A stretch of DNA of 64,000 nucleotides from Hysterangium stoloniferum. Taxonomy: Eukaryota; Basidiomycota; Agaricomycetes; Hysterangiales; Hysterangiaceae. The stretch spans positions 62,001 to 126,000 of the forward strand of contig WHVD01000154.1 of the NCBI GenBank assembly GCA_015178975.1, read 5' to 3'. Both the position numbers and the translations under genes were made by a program. Positions 31,219-41,873 of this stretch are shown here, in pieces. The notes under the pieces were generated by a model that ran no database searches, was not told the DNA's origin, and saw only the letters and a program-made list of their open reading frames with translations. Each line of letters starts with the position of its first letter. Position 1 is the stretch's first letter.

Positions 31219-32768
31219 ATTACTGGGGCCTATGCTTCGTCACTGGCCTTTAGTATTTGCTAGGAGGGCTTGATTGTTGTTATTAGTTGAGTTTGGGACT
31301 TTCTTTGACTTTCTACACTCATATTTAGCTTTGATCATCATGATTAGGTTTGTTGGGGTTAGAATAGTCCCAGTAGCTGTCACAGAAGTCGTTACTGTGT
31401 TCATCATGACATTGTAAGAGTCCAGGAGTGAACTCAACATGATATTGAAGAAATTGTTATCTTCTACTTTCATTCCCATGCTTGCTAGTCACTGATTCAT
31501 TTCTAGCAGGGTGTCAAGGTGAGAATGTACATCTTCTCCTTCTTTACATTTTAGGGTGCACATTCTGCATTGCAGGTCAACTTGGGCCATTTTTGGCTTT
31601 GACTCGAATTCCTGGAAAACGGCCTCCCATACTTCTCTTGCTGTGCTGAGTCTTTGAGCATAAGAGAAGGGCCAACAGATAGGAAGATCTGAGCTTTGAC
31701 TTGTCCTTCACATGTGAGGTAACGATCCAAATGTTCCTCTTGCTTCTCCCTGAGATCTAACTGATCATTTGTTAATACAATTCCTGTGACATATATCATA
31801 GGGTCTGGAGGGTATTGTTGTTACGACCGGACAATCCCGCCGGACTCCAGGCACTAACCCGTACGCCCCCACGCGCTACAAGCACCAATCGTCTGTTTAT
31901 AGGATTTCCCGCCCGGACTCCGTTATGTCAAGACTCATTACGTTTCGACCTCATTACGATACATATCAGTCACTGGACTTCCCCCGGACTCCGTCTCTGT
32001 CTATGTCCGTCTTCGTCCCACGCATCAGTCACCGGTCCCCGCTTAGAATCCCGTCACCGCTCTAAACGAGCCCCGTTCCCGTTTTAGTCAAATGACCTGT
32101 CACAATTTAGGACTCCGCTCCCGCTCCGTTTCCCGTTATGGGTTATGCTTTGTCACGATTCGGACTCCGCTCCGTTCCATCCCGTTCCTAACACCAATTT
32201 GGTGTTTACTATTCCCGTTTTATGTTTTGCTCGTTTCGTCTCATTATTACTGGATTCGGTATGTCATGCATTCCACGGTCTATATAAACTGGCAGATGTT
32301 GTACATACAATCCAGTCAGAAAATTAGCTTAGATTCCCCCCAGTAATCTAATACATTTTCCTCTCTAAACCCTACTCTTATCAGACCGCTCACACTAGTC
32401 AGAGCCCACGGGCTCCGGCGCATCTAAACTCTCTCGACCATCTCGACTCACAACTCACAACTCACGACCTACGACTCACGACCCACGAACCCCCGCCCGG
32501 ACTTCCCGGGACTCCCGTCCGCCTGTCTGAAATTGGACAACACGATCTAGCGAGGGCGCAGCCTATAAGCTGAAGCCAAGTCCTACCGGATATCCCGCGG
32601 GTTTCTCCGGAAACCCAGCCTGTGTGTGTATCCTAACAATTGTGCACTTCCATTGATGTGTTTCAACAGTGCACCTGACTCCAATATGGATAGTAGGCAG
32701 CCCTTCCAGGCAATCCAATTCTTGCCATTATCAGTGAGTTTCTCAAGTGTGACTATGGTGGGGCCCAT
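31219..32768 (-). pseudogene. Copia gag, split by a solo LTR
   Basis: The minus-strand ATG at 32768 lies just inside the LTR boundary and starts MGPTIVTLEKLTDNGKNWIA, then WKGCLLSILESGALLKHING. The frame is cut by the solo LTR (31819-32638) and resumes at 31799 (PPDPMIYVTGIVLTNDQLD in part). It then runs through LRCRMCTLKCKEGE-type sequence to KVEDNNFFNIMLSSLLDSYN and LIMMIKAKYECRK (31479-31240), and on across the small LTR element. It matches the gag segments of the copia element at 14.2-17.3 kb in order. Confidence 0.75.
31819..32638 (+). repeat. Young solo LTR, 820-bp family
   Basis: Begins TGTTACGACCGGACAATCCC and ends GTGTATCCTAACA, flanked by the perfect duplication ATTGT (31814-31818 and 32639-32643). 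It is CpG-rich, so it is the least decayed member of the family also found at 6851-8245 and 8879-9702. It carries a TATA-like TATATAAAC near 32281 and the shared block GCCTATAAGCTGAAGCCAAG (32561-32580). Confidence 0.95.
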
Positions 32769-32773
32769 AACCT

Positions 32774-33200
32774 GTTAAGTTTTGAGACAAGAATATGAAA
32801 GGATTGAGTCTGTGTATGCGGCTCAGTGAGTGAATAACTTTCACTATATATTATAGTACCTGTATATGCAGCTACAAGGCGTTTTATAAGTAATAGAATA
32901 ATAGTAAATGATTGCACACATACCTCAGTGAGTGAATAACTTTCACTGAGGTATATGGCAAATTTTGTGTCCTTTTATTTACTTTGTAATCATTTAGGGG
33001 AGTCTTTAGGAGAGTATAAAGGAGAAATTCAGATACTCAAAGTTTCTAGCTAATTGCATCATTAAAGGAGAAATATATAATCAAAGGAGTTAGTTCCCCC
33101 TTATGGCACCATAGTATATGCATATATATGCACATACACTCGTCATTGTGGATTCAATCCTGGTCTCGGTTTATGTGAAGACTTGTATTATTAACATGAG
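32774..33200 (-). repeat. 5' LTR (partial assignment) of the second copia element
   Basis: Starts TGTTAAGTTTTGAG at the element boundary. It holds a direct repeat of CTCAGTGAGTGAATAACTTT; the second copy forms a hairpin (ACCTCAGTGA with TCACTGAGGT, about 32922-32953), echoing the hairpin in the other copia LTR. The outer end could not be fixed because no second LTR copy exists here; 33200 is a guess. Confidence 0.55.
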
Positions 33201-35390
33201 CTGTTAGGATGCTCTAGTATTTCAAACAGAGAAGATAGTATGATAAAGACAAAGTTTGACACTTAGCTCAATTGGCCAGGGGACCAAAATACTAAGAGTT
33301 GTAAGGTAAGAGTTTGCAGCTTGCTGAAAATGTCTTTGAGAGTATTGAGAAGGGAGGAAAGAGACCGAAAACTAGTAGAGGGTAATTTAAGTCAATTTTT
33401 GAACTGAAAAACTGTAGCATACATAAAGAAGATTTTATATTACAATGAGACAGATGACTGGAAGGCCAATCAAGGAAGCAAAGGGTGAAATGGATCATAA
33501 TAAGTTGATGACAAGGTGGGGAGACTAACTGTAAAATACTAAACAATACTAAAGGGGGCTGAAGTGGCAAGTGAGATGTGTAAAGGGAGATGGTGATGGG
33601 GAAGTGAACAGGATGGAGACAGAATGGAAGGCTAGAGGGTCAACTACTATAATGAAACAAGTGTCAGGGGGCCATGAGCAGTGACACCTTGGGTGGGGGT
33701 TCCAACAGTGAGACAATGAAGGGTATTGAGTCCAAAACAGGTTGTGGGGGTCTGAAAATGACAGAGATCCTAACAATTGCACATCTACTAGACCATAAAC
33801 AGACCACAAGGAAGGCCTCAACACAGTCAGAAAAGAGTCAGAAGATTGTTGAAGAATCAGATGAGGATGATGATGATGAAAGTGATGGTCAACAAATTCA
33901 AAAGCTTGGTCAAAGGAAATCTGCTCATCAAATGGCCAATAGTTGACTCTCTATTCAGTTACAAAAATTGATGAGTGTGAAAAGGTTGGAAGCCATTGGT
34001 CAATCACTAAAAAAATAAATCTGAAGAAGGTCAATTGGAAAGGGAGATCAAACTGATGAAAGATGAATTGTCAAAAATGAAGACAATGATTCAAGATTTG
34101 ATCAAAGAGGTGAAAATGTCAAGGGAATATTTAATGACTTTGGTGAAGAAATTGATCAAGTATGGCAATTGCAGTGAAGTTATTGATATCAGTGTTAATA
34201 GTCAGAGTTGGGTTAAAGCATGGAATGAAAAGTTGAGAGAATCAGGGGAGCATAGGGAGGATGACTTTGTAGATTCTGAAAATTAAATATTATTTTTGAT
34301 TTTTTCCCCTTGTGGTCTATCTTTTAGTTTGGTAGCCTTGTCACTTGTTGCCCCGACAATGACCCTGCAGTGTCACCAAGAAATAGGGTGGGAGCATTTC
34401 AGGTGTTCATTATATTCATACTTCTGTTCAAGAATAAATCAGTGTTTGGATGGCTGCACTAAAATGGGTCATTGATGGAAGCCACAGCACTATGTGATGC
34501 CACTTATACTGGATATTCTTTTGCACCCTATGATATCTTTACTAAATGACCATATTTGCTCATTGCCTTTGTCATTTGTTATCCCAAAGCCCAGACTCCA
34601 CTGTGGATTAAAAACTATCTGGCAGCAAATTTGGTGTGCATATGCATGGAATGCTGCAGTTGCATGAGAAAGGTGTGAGGCAATCTCAGGAATTAGTTTG
34701 TACTTATGGCATTGTTAGCTTCTTAATGGACAGGAGTATATTGAAAAAAAAACCACCTTTCAAACACTTCAATCCAGCTGGCATCCAATGTCCTGTATGT
34801 AGATAGCCAATGGTGGTGTGAAGGATAGAGTCCTGATTTATATTTATATTTCACATTTACTTCACTCATTAAATTTCCTTTATTTTTTACCTATTTTTAA
34901 TATTTTCTTCATTAAGGTGTATTGCATATATCTTAACTACAGTAGTTGAATAGTTACACATGTAATGTACAGTTGTGGGCATCATAGATGTGCAATGACC
35001 TTTTACCCCCAACTTTAACCCACTACATGATGTTCAAGGTCAGTGGCCAGTCTCTGTGGTCCTAGTAACCTTTCTTAGTTATAAAATAGACGTTTCTCCT
35101 ATATTCAATTGTACACTATAATCAATAAGGCCAGAAGCCTTCGAGCTTCTCTTCTCCAAAGACACATCATCCAATAACCTCACCTTCCATTCCTTAAGGA
35201 CATCTGACTTAAATTAAAATATCTCTCATAATTCAACCTAGTGATTCATCTCCGGCCTGGCCTCATTCTTCTATTCTCTTCAGCCACATGTACTATCACA
35301 CTCATATCTATCTTTTTGGCATACACCTCATAGTCATTGTAATATTCTTTCTCTCTCTAAATCTTTTCCTGCAAAACTCAACTTCCAATG
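33201..35390 (+). pseudogene. AT-rich, CpG-poor relic with coiled-coil frames
   Basis: Two plus-strand frames, 33674-33946 and 34035-34286, may be pieces of one gene split by a frameshift. The first ends in an acidic Asp/Glu/Ser run and a Lys/Gln-rich stretch. The second is a Lys/Glu-rich coiled coil (MEREIKLMKDELSKMKTMIQ) followed by NSQSWVKAWNEKLRESGE. The family is not recognised. The region 34.3-35.39 kb has no readable gene. The near absence of CpG suggests an old repeat-derived sequence. Confidence 0.35.
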
Positions 35391-36260
35391 AGACATGGAT
35401 ATGTGATTCTCTGCTCCAACAAATCATTCAGGAGCTGCTAAACGCGTACCATGTTCTTCCATTAAAATACAACGTAAACCTGTTTCTTATGAACATATGC
35501 TAGCACTAAGTCAGTGTTTAGACCTATCGGACACCAAGGATGTTGCCATTCGGACTGTCGCCTTCACTGCTTTCAAGTATTGCGCACGCCTTGGAGAACT
35601 GCTAATTGAGTCGCCTTCCTCATTCAATTCGTCAAAACATGTCACGCAATACACTCTTCAAACGTAGTACTTTGTCCACATGGAGAAAGTGTTTACAGTT
35701 TAGGCTCCCTTGCAACTCTTTCACGCGGTGATTTTATTTTATCCACAGGCTCTGATGTCGATAGTGTTGGGGCCATCTCATTGTTAATATGCATCCCTAT
35801 ATCTGTCCCTTAATTCGCCTTTGAGACTACAATGTGTTGAGTCGTTTAACTCCGAGGACCGTTATTCATTGCTCGCTGTTCTCAAATCTGGTCACACACG
35901 GGACTTTCATGCCCTTTAGGTCATGGTTTAGGTTTGGGGGTACAACCTTCCTTCTTCTATGTGGTGTGGACCCGTGGATTGTCATGAAGCACTTTGGCCG
36001 TCCAAAAGCCTTTCTTACTGGAGAAAGGTCGAGTCAATTTTGGGTGTTTTTCTTCCCAATTTTTCTGCTGCTCTATCCAAGATTCATTCGTCTATTGCAA
36101 ATATCGCCTCAATCGTGTAACCATTGTTCAGTTGTATATCACGTATTCTCTGTATTATGGGGAAGATGCAATCCGATGGCTTCCATATTGTCTGTCACTA
36201 AACTCCTTTTTGGGTAAAGATTTCTGCCTTGGATTGCGGACTCACAGCCATTCAAGGCCC
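35390..36260 (+). pseudogene. Crypton-like tyrosine recombinase relic
   Basis: In the frame starting near 35460 the sequence reads RKPVSYEHMLALSQCLDLSD, then TKDVAIRTVAFTAFKYCARL and GELLIESPSSF. This corresponds to the first half of the catalytic domain of basidiomycete Crypton-type or phage-integrase-like recombinases, with the Arg of box I in ARLGEL. Further on, SWFRFGGTTFLLLCGVDPWI and VMKHFGR match the HxxR box region (usually HSFRIGGTT), with Trp at the usual His position. Frame changes and stops lie between and after these blocks, so it is dead. Assignment rests on these two blocks only. Confidence 0.55.
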
Positions 36261-36676
36261 ACTATTTCACGCAAGAAGTGGCTCTTTTCCCCCTTTTGCG
36301 TCATACTAACGGTAACTCAGGCAGCTTGGTTGTGAACGTCCAGATCTGACCACGCCAAGTGGTACTAATGGCCTGAAGCCTGCCGCCAATTTAATTCCAC
36401 GTCTGCGTGCATCAATCTAGACCTGATGCTTCTGGATAGTACCAGATTCCTTTCTAGCTGACGGAATTGAGGTTTCCGCAACATTGACTTGTGGACGGAT
36501 ACTTACTAGTAGTGATTGCCCAGAGCCTATGTCATAAACCTCCAACTACATTCTATATAGGATGTCCACCGTTCCATAATAAGAAGTCTCCGCGAGAGTT
36601 CATTTGCAATCAAGGTCATGCGCCGTGGTAATCAATCTCGAATTCTCTTTCTCCCTAACAGCTTGCTAATCCTTCC
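36261..36676. promoter_or_regulatory. Upstream region of the DUF6533-type gene
   Basis: No coding signal is seen. A pyrimidine-rich stretch (TTCTCTTTCTCCCTAACAG, about 36643-36661) lies just before the start codon, as in many fungal core promoters. No clear TATA box or binding site was recognised. Confidence 0.3.
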
Positions 36677-38381
36677 ATGGCTTCCGACTACAGTGAACTC
36701 ATAGCAGCCAGTAAGGACAACATCTGTGTGGTGCATGTTAACGTGAAGAACTCATTTCCCTTGATATTACAGTCGACGTTACAAAGCATTCAACAGTGGC
36801 TTCGCTCGCATTTATAATCTATGAATATTGTACGTATGTTTACACAAATGTGAGGGATAATCACTTGATTCGACTGTGCTCCGGTAAATAGTAGTAACAT
36901 TTGAAGATGAGGTACGATACCATTGTCATGTTGCTATCCTCGGACCATTGATAGGTGACTGCAGGTACAGTATATTTGGAGGAAACGAGGATCTACAATG
37001 AAAATTTTATATATATTCGTACGTCTCGTACTTCGCAACCGCATTTCGACTCGTGCTCATTGAAACACAGACTCGTTACTTGACCATTATAACACTCTTA
37101 ATTAAGGTCGTCGGTGTGCAATAATATGTCTGATGCTTAAAACGAGGCTTTAACTTGACTGCAGTTTTGTTTCGCCATAACTCCGCTACGCAGGTAAATC
37201 GCTTCCGTTATTTCGTGGGGGCTATCTGACAAAGGACCTACATTATTTTAGTTGTACGTATAGTGAAATCTAACGTCCATCAAAATGCCCCTGATGTGAC
37301 AACTCGAATATAGTTGCACGCCTTATTGGTGGTGGGAAAGTACATCGTAAGCGTAAATTAATATGTAAGACCTAACATGACAGTTTAAATTGACTTGAAC
37401 AGTACTTGGATGATCATTATCAGTGCAGAATGTGGGTGACCCTCTGGTCCTGTGCCATATTGACCCCTTCCTGTTTAGATATTCTAGTGGCAAGAGTATG
37501 GTATCTAATTTTATCTCCAAATATTAAACTCAAAAGGCAACAATTTACGACAGATATACGCTGTCTACGACTGTAACAGATCACTACTCTATCTCCTAAT
37601 TGGATTCGCCGCACTTGATTTTATTGTTGCAACAGTAATCATGCACTTTTGTCAAAACCAGCGTTCGTACATCTTTTCTCTCAAATATAAAATACGAACG
37701 AGTACCGTTATAATAGTACATCCACGCCAAACACCGTCAGGATGCTATCCAGACATTCTTCCACCGTTTATGTTTACCATATGGTTACTTCCAATATCCT
37801 TTGAAACCACGTTGTTGCTGCTCATGCTGTACAAAGCCTGGACTTTATATCACGAAAAGCGAGACTTCCCAATGCTCCGTACACTTCTTCGTGATAGGTG
37901 AGTGTGGTGCATGGTAAATGAAGTTCTAATTCATCAATTCTTGCAGCATTTTATATTTTTTCAGGTATATTTTACACTTCCCCATCCGGTGTAAAATGCA
38001 TGGTGATCATGAGAGAACCTCATCAGTACTCTCGTCGCGTTTCTGGTTTCAGCTGCTTTTATGGCTGCACTGCCACACTCAACATGGTCGACGCTTAGTC
38101 AGATGGCCAATGGGTATGTCTATATCGTAGATAACCAATAATAATTCCTACTAACACCACATCGTCTCTCCAGTTGGGTAATTGCCATACCGAGTGCAAT
38201 GGTCGGCCGCTTACTCTTGAATATGCGTCGCGAATATTATGACCGATTGTCATCAACGGGTTCTTCGTCCAATCAAGCTTCCAGCGACATGGAGTTGACT
38301 TCGCTCAGGGTCGCTGCTCTGGAAAGTGACGGCATATCTTCCAGGAGAATGGAAACGGAGTCGTCTTTTCAATCGCTTTGA
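36677..38381 (+). CDS. DUF6533-type multi-pass membrane protein
   Basis: Starts MASDYSELIAASKDN. Exons were rebuilt by splice sites: HSTVASLAFIIYEYL, TFEDE, VQYIWRKRGSTMKILYIF, TRYLTIITLLIK, then an uncertain stretch at 37107-37431. After that come RMWVTLWSCAILTPSCLDIL, IYAVYDCNRSLLYLLIGFAA, LDFIVATVIMHFCQNQRSYI, ETTLLLLMLYKAWTLYHEKR, ILYFFSTLVAFLVSAAFMAA and the tail VGRLLLNMRREYYDRLSSTG. This order (short N-terminal helix with YEYL-TFEDE, an IYAVYD motif, and LLLNMRREYYD after the last helix) is that of the basidiomycete DUF6533 family, predicted seven-helix membrane proteins of unknown function. Introns are about 45-65 bp. Exon boundaries in the middle are not certain; no nonsense mutation was needed to read it. 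Confidence 0.75.
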
Positions 38382-38560
38382 GGTAATTGTGGTATGATAC
38401 ACTTCATCGGAGAATGGCAATATATCACTCAAATGAGCGGAACATTTTTTATATAGTAAAGGTAGTAATTGTTCTCATAATAGATCCTTGGAAGGGTTTT
38501 TTTGCACGGGTCCGACCATAACTAGGACCTGTCCACCTTTGGATCCCTGTTTTAACCCTG
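37215..38560. repeat. Inverted segmental duplication, plus-strand arm
   Basis: This arm matches the reverse complement of about 17940-19305, including introns and about 150 bp of 3' flank. Coding parts are closest; introns keep their position but differ in sequence and length. The two arms are about 18 kb apart and face each other, with the 19-36 kb repeats between them. Confidence 0.8.
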
Positions 38561-39476
38561 TTGCGCAAGTTGTCAGATAGGGATTTTAGAAGGTTCATGT
38601 TTGCTTTTCTCTTTCTCAAATGACGCGTTAAGTGTATTGGCCCGGTGAAAACATGGGGCATCTAGAGATCTAAGGTTAAAACACATTTGTTGTGTTGATA
38701 ATAATAAGCATCCGTTCAGGTTTACTGTTGTCGGAGTCCCTCAAATCTCTTGAACGTGACCAGGTCTGAGCGTGATTAAGAATAAAAAATACAAGCGGTA
38801 TGTTCCATTAAAAAAGTATAGTAGAATAAACTGTACTATGAGGATCAAGCGGTGTTAATTAAAACCCAAACCCTACAGAGGGTAAAGAGAACCATTCGTA
38901 ATATCAATGCTTACTCTCTGCTAATACAGTGTATTTATGTTTTTTAAATATATAATGCATGACACTGACCCTAAAAGAGTTTTTTGTCAAACTGTTTTAC
39001 TGCTGCCTTTATCACCGCTGCAGCGTTCCAACCAGGGTAAAGGGTACGTCTGAAAGTGGTTAAATCACTGTTAGCTAGCCCGGGCTTGAGGGGTCGGCTC
39101 GGCTTTAAAAACCCCGGCCCAACAGCACGGCTTGGTCGGCCTGTTTTGGCCTGTTTCGGTTCGGTTCGGCTTGAGTTGGGTACACGGGAACTCGTTGGAA
39201 AAGTGTAAGGAACATAGTACAAATAGCTACTAGATTATATACCTAACTACAAGTAATACATAGCCGGTTACCTGTCCATCACGTGCGACATTGTTCGCAA
39301 TCCAACACCTTGCTCTGACCAAGACTTCACATGTCAGGTCGACACTGGCTAACGGTGGTGCCCCAAATTCGGCTATCAGGTCCCAGTACCCGAGCCCGGA
39401 GGTCCCACTGGACCTTATATAATCGAGCATACTTCAGGCAGCCGTATTCAAGTTGATTAATCTCGTAGCCTTCACC
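38561..39476. other. Intergenic stretch with a GC-rich repeat-like block
   Basis: Mostly AT-rich. The block 39076-39185 stands out, with several copies of GGC-TCGGC-like words (GGTCGGCTCGGCTTTAAAAA, then TTTCGGTTCGGTTCGGC). It resembles the GC-rich subterminal repeats of fungal hAT transposons, but no terminal inverted repeat or 8-bp target duplication was found. The right end should hold the promoter of the secreted-protein gene. Confidence 0.4.
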
Positions 39477-40040
39477 ATGCTCAATTATCTGGCGCTGTTA
39501 TCGCTCTATGTCACATCAGTCCTAGGCTGCATTGAACTTGATGCTACAAGTGTACTCGTTAGTGCTCTTGTAGGCAAAAACGACGCATCTGCATACGAGT
39601 GCTGGAGGGTGCAGCCGCCCTTCTCCATTTCAAGCCAATCTGGGACAGTGGGAGCTAAGATTCAGCAAATTGGGGACATTAAAGGAGGCAACGTAGTTTT
39701 CTTCGACCAATCGTCCGTGACACACGCCGGTCTGCACAATGCTCCTTCACCGCAGTAAGAACCACTTTCTGTCTTTCAGGCTTCATATTTCCATGCTAAA
39801 CAACAAGCCACCAGATGGGTGACAGTCCTGGCAGGGAATGGCACTGTCACTCTACCAACCACAGGCCAAAAACTCGCACTCCCACTTGGAGCGTTGGTAG
39901 TCGCCAACGATACCGCTGCGGTATCGAAAATAGGGCATAACACGGATTGGGCAGCGGGTTCTATCGCAATGCAGCTGCCATTTGCAAACGGGGTTCTTAA
40001 CCATACCGTTGTCCATGAAGGTCCTTGTGTTACACATTAG
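39477..40040 (+). CDS. Small secreted protein
   Basis: Two exons (39477-39754 and 39815-40040) with a 60-bp intron give 167 residues. ATG 39477 is preferred over upstream non-ATG codons because it has CACC in front and opens directly on a signal peptide MLNYLALLSLYVTSVLGC. The mature part is about 150 residues without a membrane segment; it has four Asn-x-Ser/Thr sites (near NGTV, NDTA, NTDWA and NHTV) and two cysteines (ECWRVQ and GPCVTH) that could pair. The fold is unknown; the alternating hydrophobic pattern suggests beta sandwich. Small secreted, family-restricted proteins of this size are common among fungal effector candidates, but nothing here proves that role. Confidence 0.72.
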
Positions 40041-41873
40041 ACTCGTGGACTTTAGGGAGAGGATAAAGCGGATGAATAATACATTCCTACTTCGATGTAG
40101 ATACAACAACCATAATAGTTTGCGAAGGCCTGTTTGTCTGTTTAATATGAAATCATGTGAAGAATCCAAATACGACGTGGAAACTATGGCTCAGCCTATG
40201 TCTCCTTTTGGAACATGCCATTTTAAGCCAAAAGGAGGATCACCTGTGCCTCCTTCCATAAGTTGCTGTGATTGATGTCTTGGCGTCGGCCTCTTCCTCC
40301 ATTGAAATTTTTTAATCTACAACAAATACTGGCTAGATATTTTACCGTAGATTCCCCGCAAATGTGATCTCATTATTACTTAAAGCAGCACTGACATGGC
40401 ACAATGAGGTTGACGCTAGACCAGAGATTGCGCTTCTCCAGAGCACTTCGCTGCTTCCATCACTAGTTTTCACACTGACCTAACTTCCTGCTCGCTAGTC
40501 CCGTTCCTCATCACACCTCGCAAATGCCACTCGGTGTAGAGGTGTGCCGGACGCGATTAAAGCAGCTATCATCACGAACGAGGTTTCCACTATTGTGAAG
40601 ACCCCACAAAAGCGGTTTGTGTAGCCAGTCCAAATGTAGAAAAGTACTCTGTGAGTGAAAAAAATTTCACCGTCGGCCTTGCAAGCGGATGGAATATCTT
40701 CGGCATACCGATATCAGGATATGTATCCTTTAATAAATTTTGAACAGATTTCGAAGCCGTTCCATATGGACCCTCGAATAAGCTTGTCCGGTACGCTTGA
40801 TGTCTGTGATAGATGCAGTGATATCACTTAAACGGTGTCCGAGTTTAATGACAGTCAATGCCATTTGTGATTTTGATCGTCTTACCGTAACGGGGTTATA
40901 CCTCGAAGGCCATCGGGTATGACGTTGTGCAACAGAATGAGAACGTTAATAGCCCAAGTAGCACAACCTATGTCAAAAAATTTCGAGTATTAAGATAGGC
41001 AGAAATTCTGTGTGCTTTTGGATACCCAGATAACATTCCTGATTTAAATATTGCACCTTTAAACTTCCGTGCACAGGTTAAACGGTCATCGTGAGTGTTT
41101 GCACTTCAGAGTATATTGAAATACGACTGGCACCGCTTCAGGGCGGTGGATAAAACGATTTTAAATGAGAAAGGAACTCGTCAGTGGGTAAATTAGACAT
41201 TATTATCTCTTGACAAAAAGATATTGAGCTTAATGAACAGGTTACGGGGTGTGAATCTTGTTGTGGAGTATCCATGACTAGAGGTCAGGCTCCGCTCAGG
41301 GATTGATGTTACAGTAATCGTCCAACTAAGAAATCTTTCCTGAACAGAGGTTAGTTCTTCTTTCTTGTATCCCTTTTTCTTTTAGTCAGCCAGTCATTTA
41401 GAATAAATATTCGATTTGAAATTAGACTTCCCCGGGCCACATATCTTGATGTGACTGGTACGGGGATGAACACAGTCCGTCATGAGGTTCACATGATTAG
41501 TGCGCAGCTTCCATCTGTCATCTTGCTGATTGGTTTGACGTGTTTGCCGCGAGGTACTGTATCGTTTATATTGTATATCAGACGCTACATTCATAAATTC
41601 AAGTAGGGCTGTGTTGTTCGATAGGAATTATGCTATTTACCCTTACTAGTCAACGAGGGGGCGTCTTTCAGTTCAGAGCTACGAGTCTGGAGTTAAGTTC
41701 GATAACGAGCCCGATCGCTATATTTGCAGGGTGGTCGAAGGATGTAATTTATTATATCATTGATCACCCTCTCAACACCTTCGCCAAAACATCCTGTATA
41801 TAGCAAGCGTCAGATCCAAATACGCACGTCCCTTAAAACCTCCTCCCTTTTGCGATCTCATATCCTCAAGAAG
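40041..41873. other. Intergenic stretch, no gene seen
   Basis: Only short frames on both strands. No repeat ends, tRNA or recognisable domain. The last 200 bases, which are pyrimidine-rich, should include the promoter of the next gene. Confidence 0.45.

Larger units (their letters stand above)
26073..32773 (-). mobile_element. Second Ty1/copia element, interrupted three times
   Basis: Minus-strand copia order is readable from right to left: gag (32768 to about 29640, broken by two insertions), protease, integrase, RT and RNase H (down to about 26075). Insertions inside it are a solo LTR (27026-27590), a small two-LTR element (29941-31218) and another solo LTR (31819-32638). The RNase H end and 3' LTR are lost at the junction with the gypsy LTR. 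The 5' boundary is GGTTATGGGCCCCACC (primer-binding-like, minus strand), directly inside an LTR that starts at 32774. Confidence 0.85.

Noticed and set aside
33255-33300. Box-A-like TAGCTCAATTGG suggesting a tRNA or SINE
   Set aside because: No box B at the right distance downstream and no cloverleaf; the GATTCAATCC upstream is on the wrong side.
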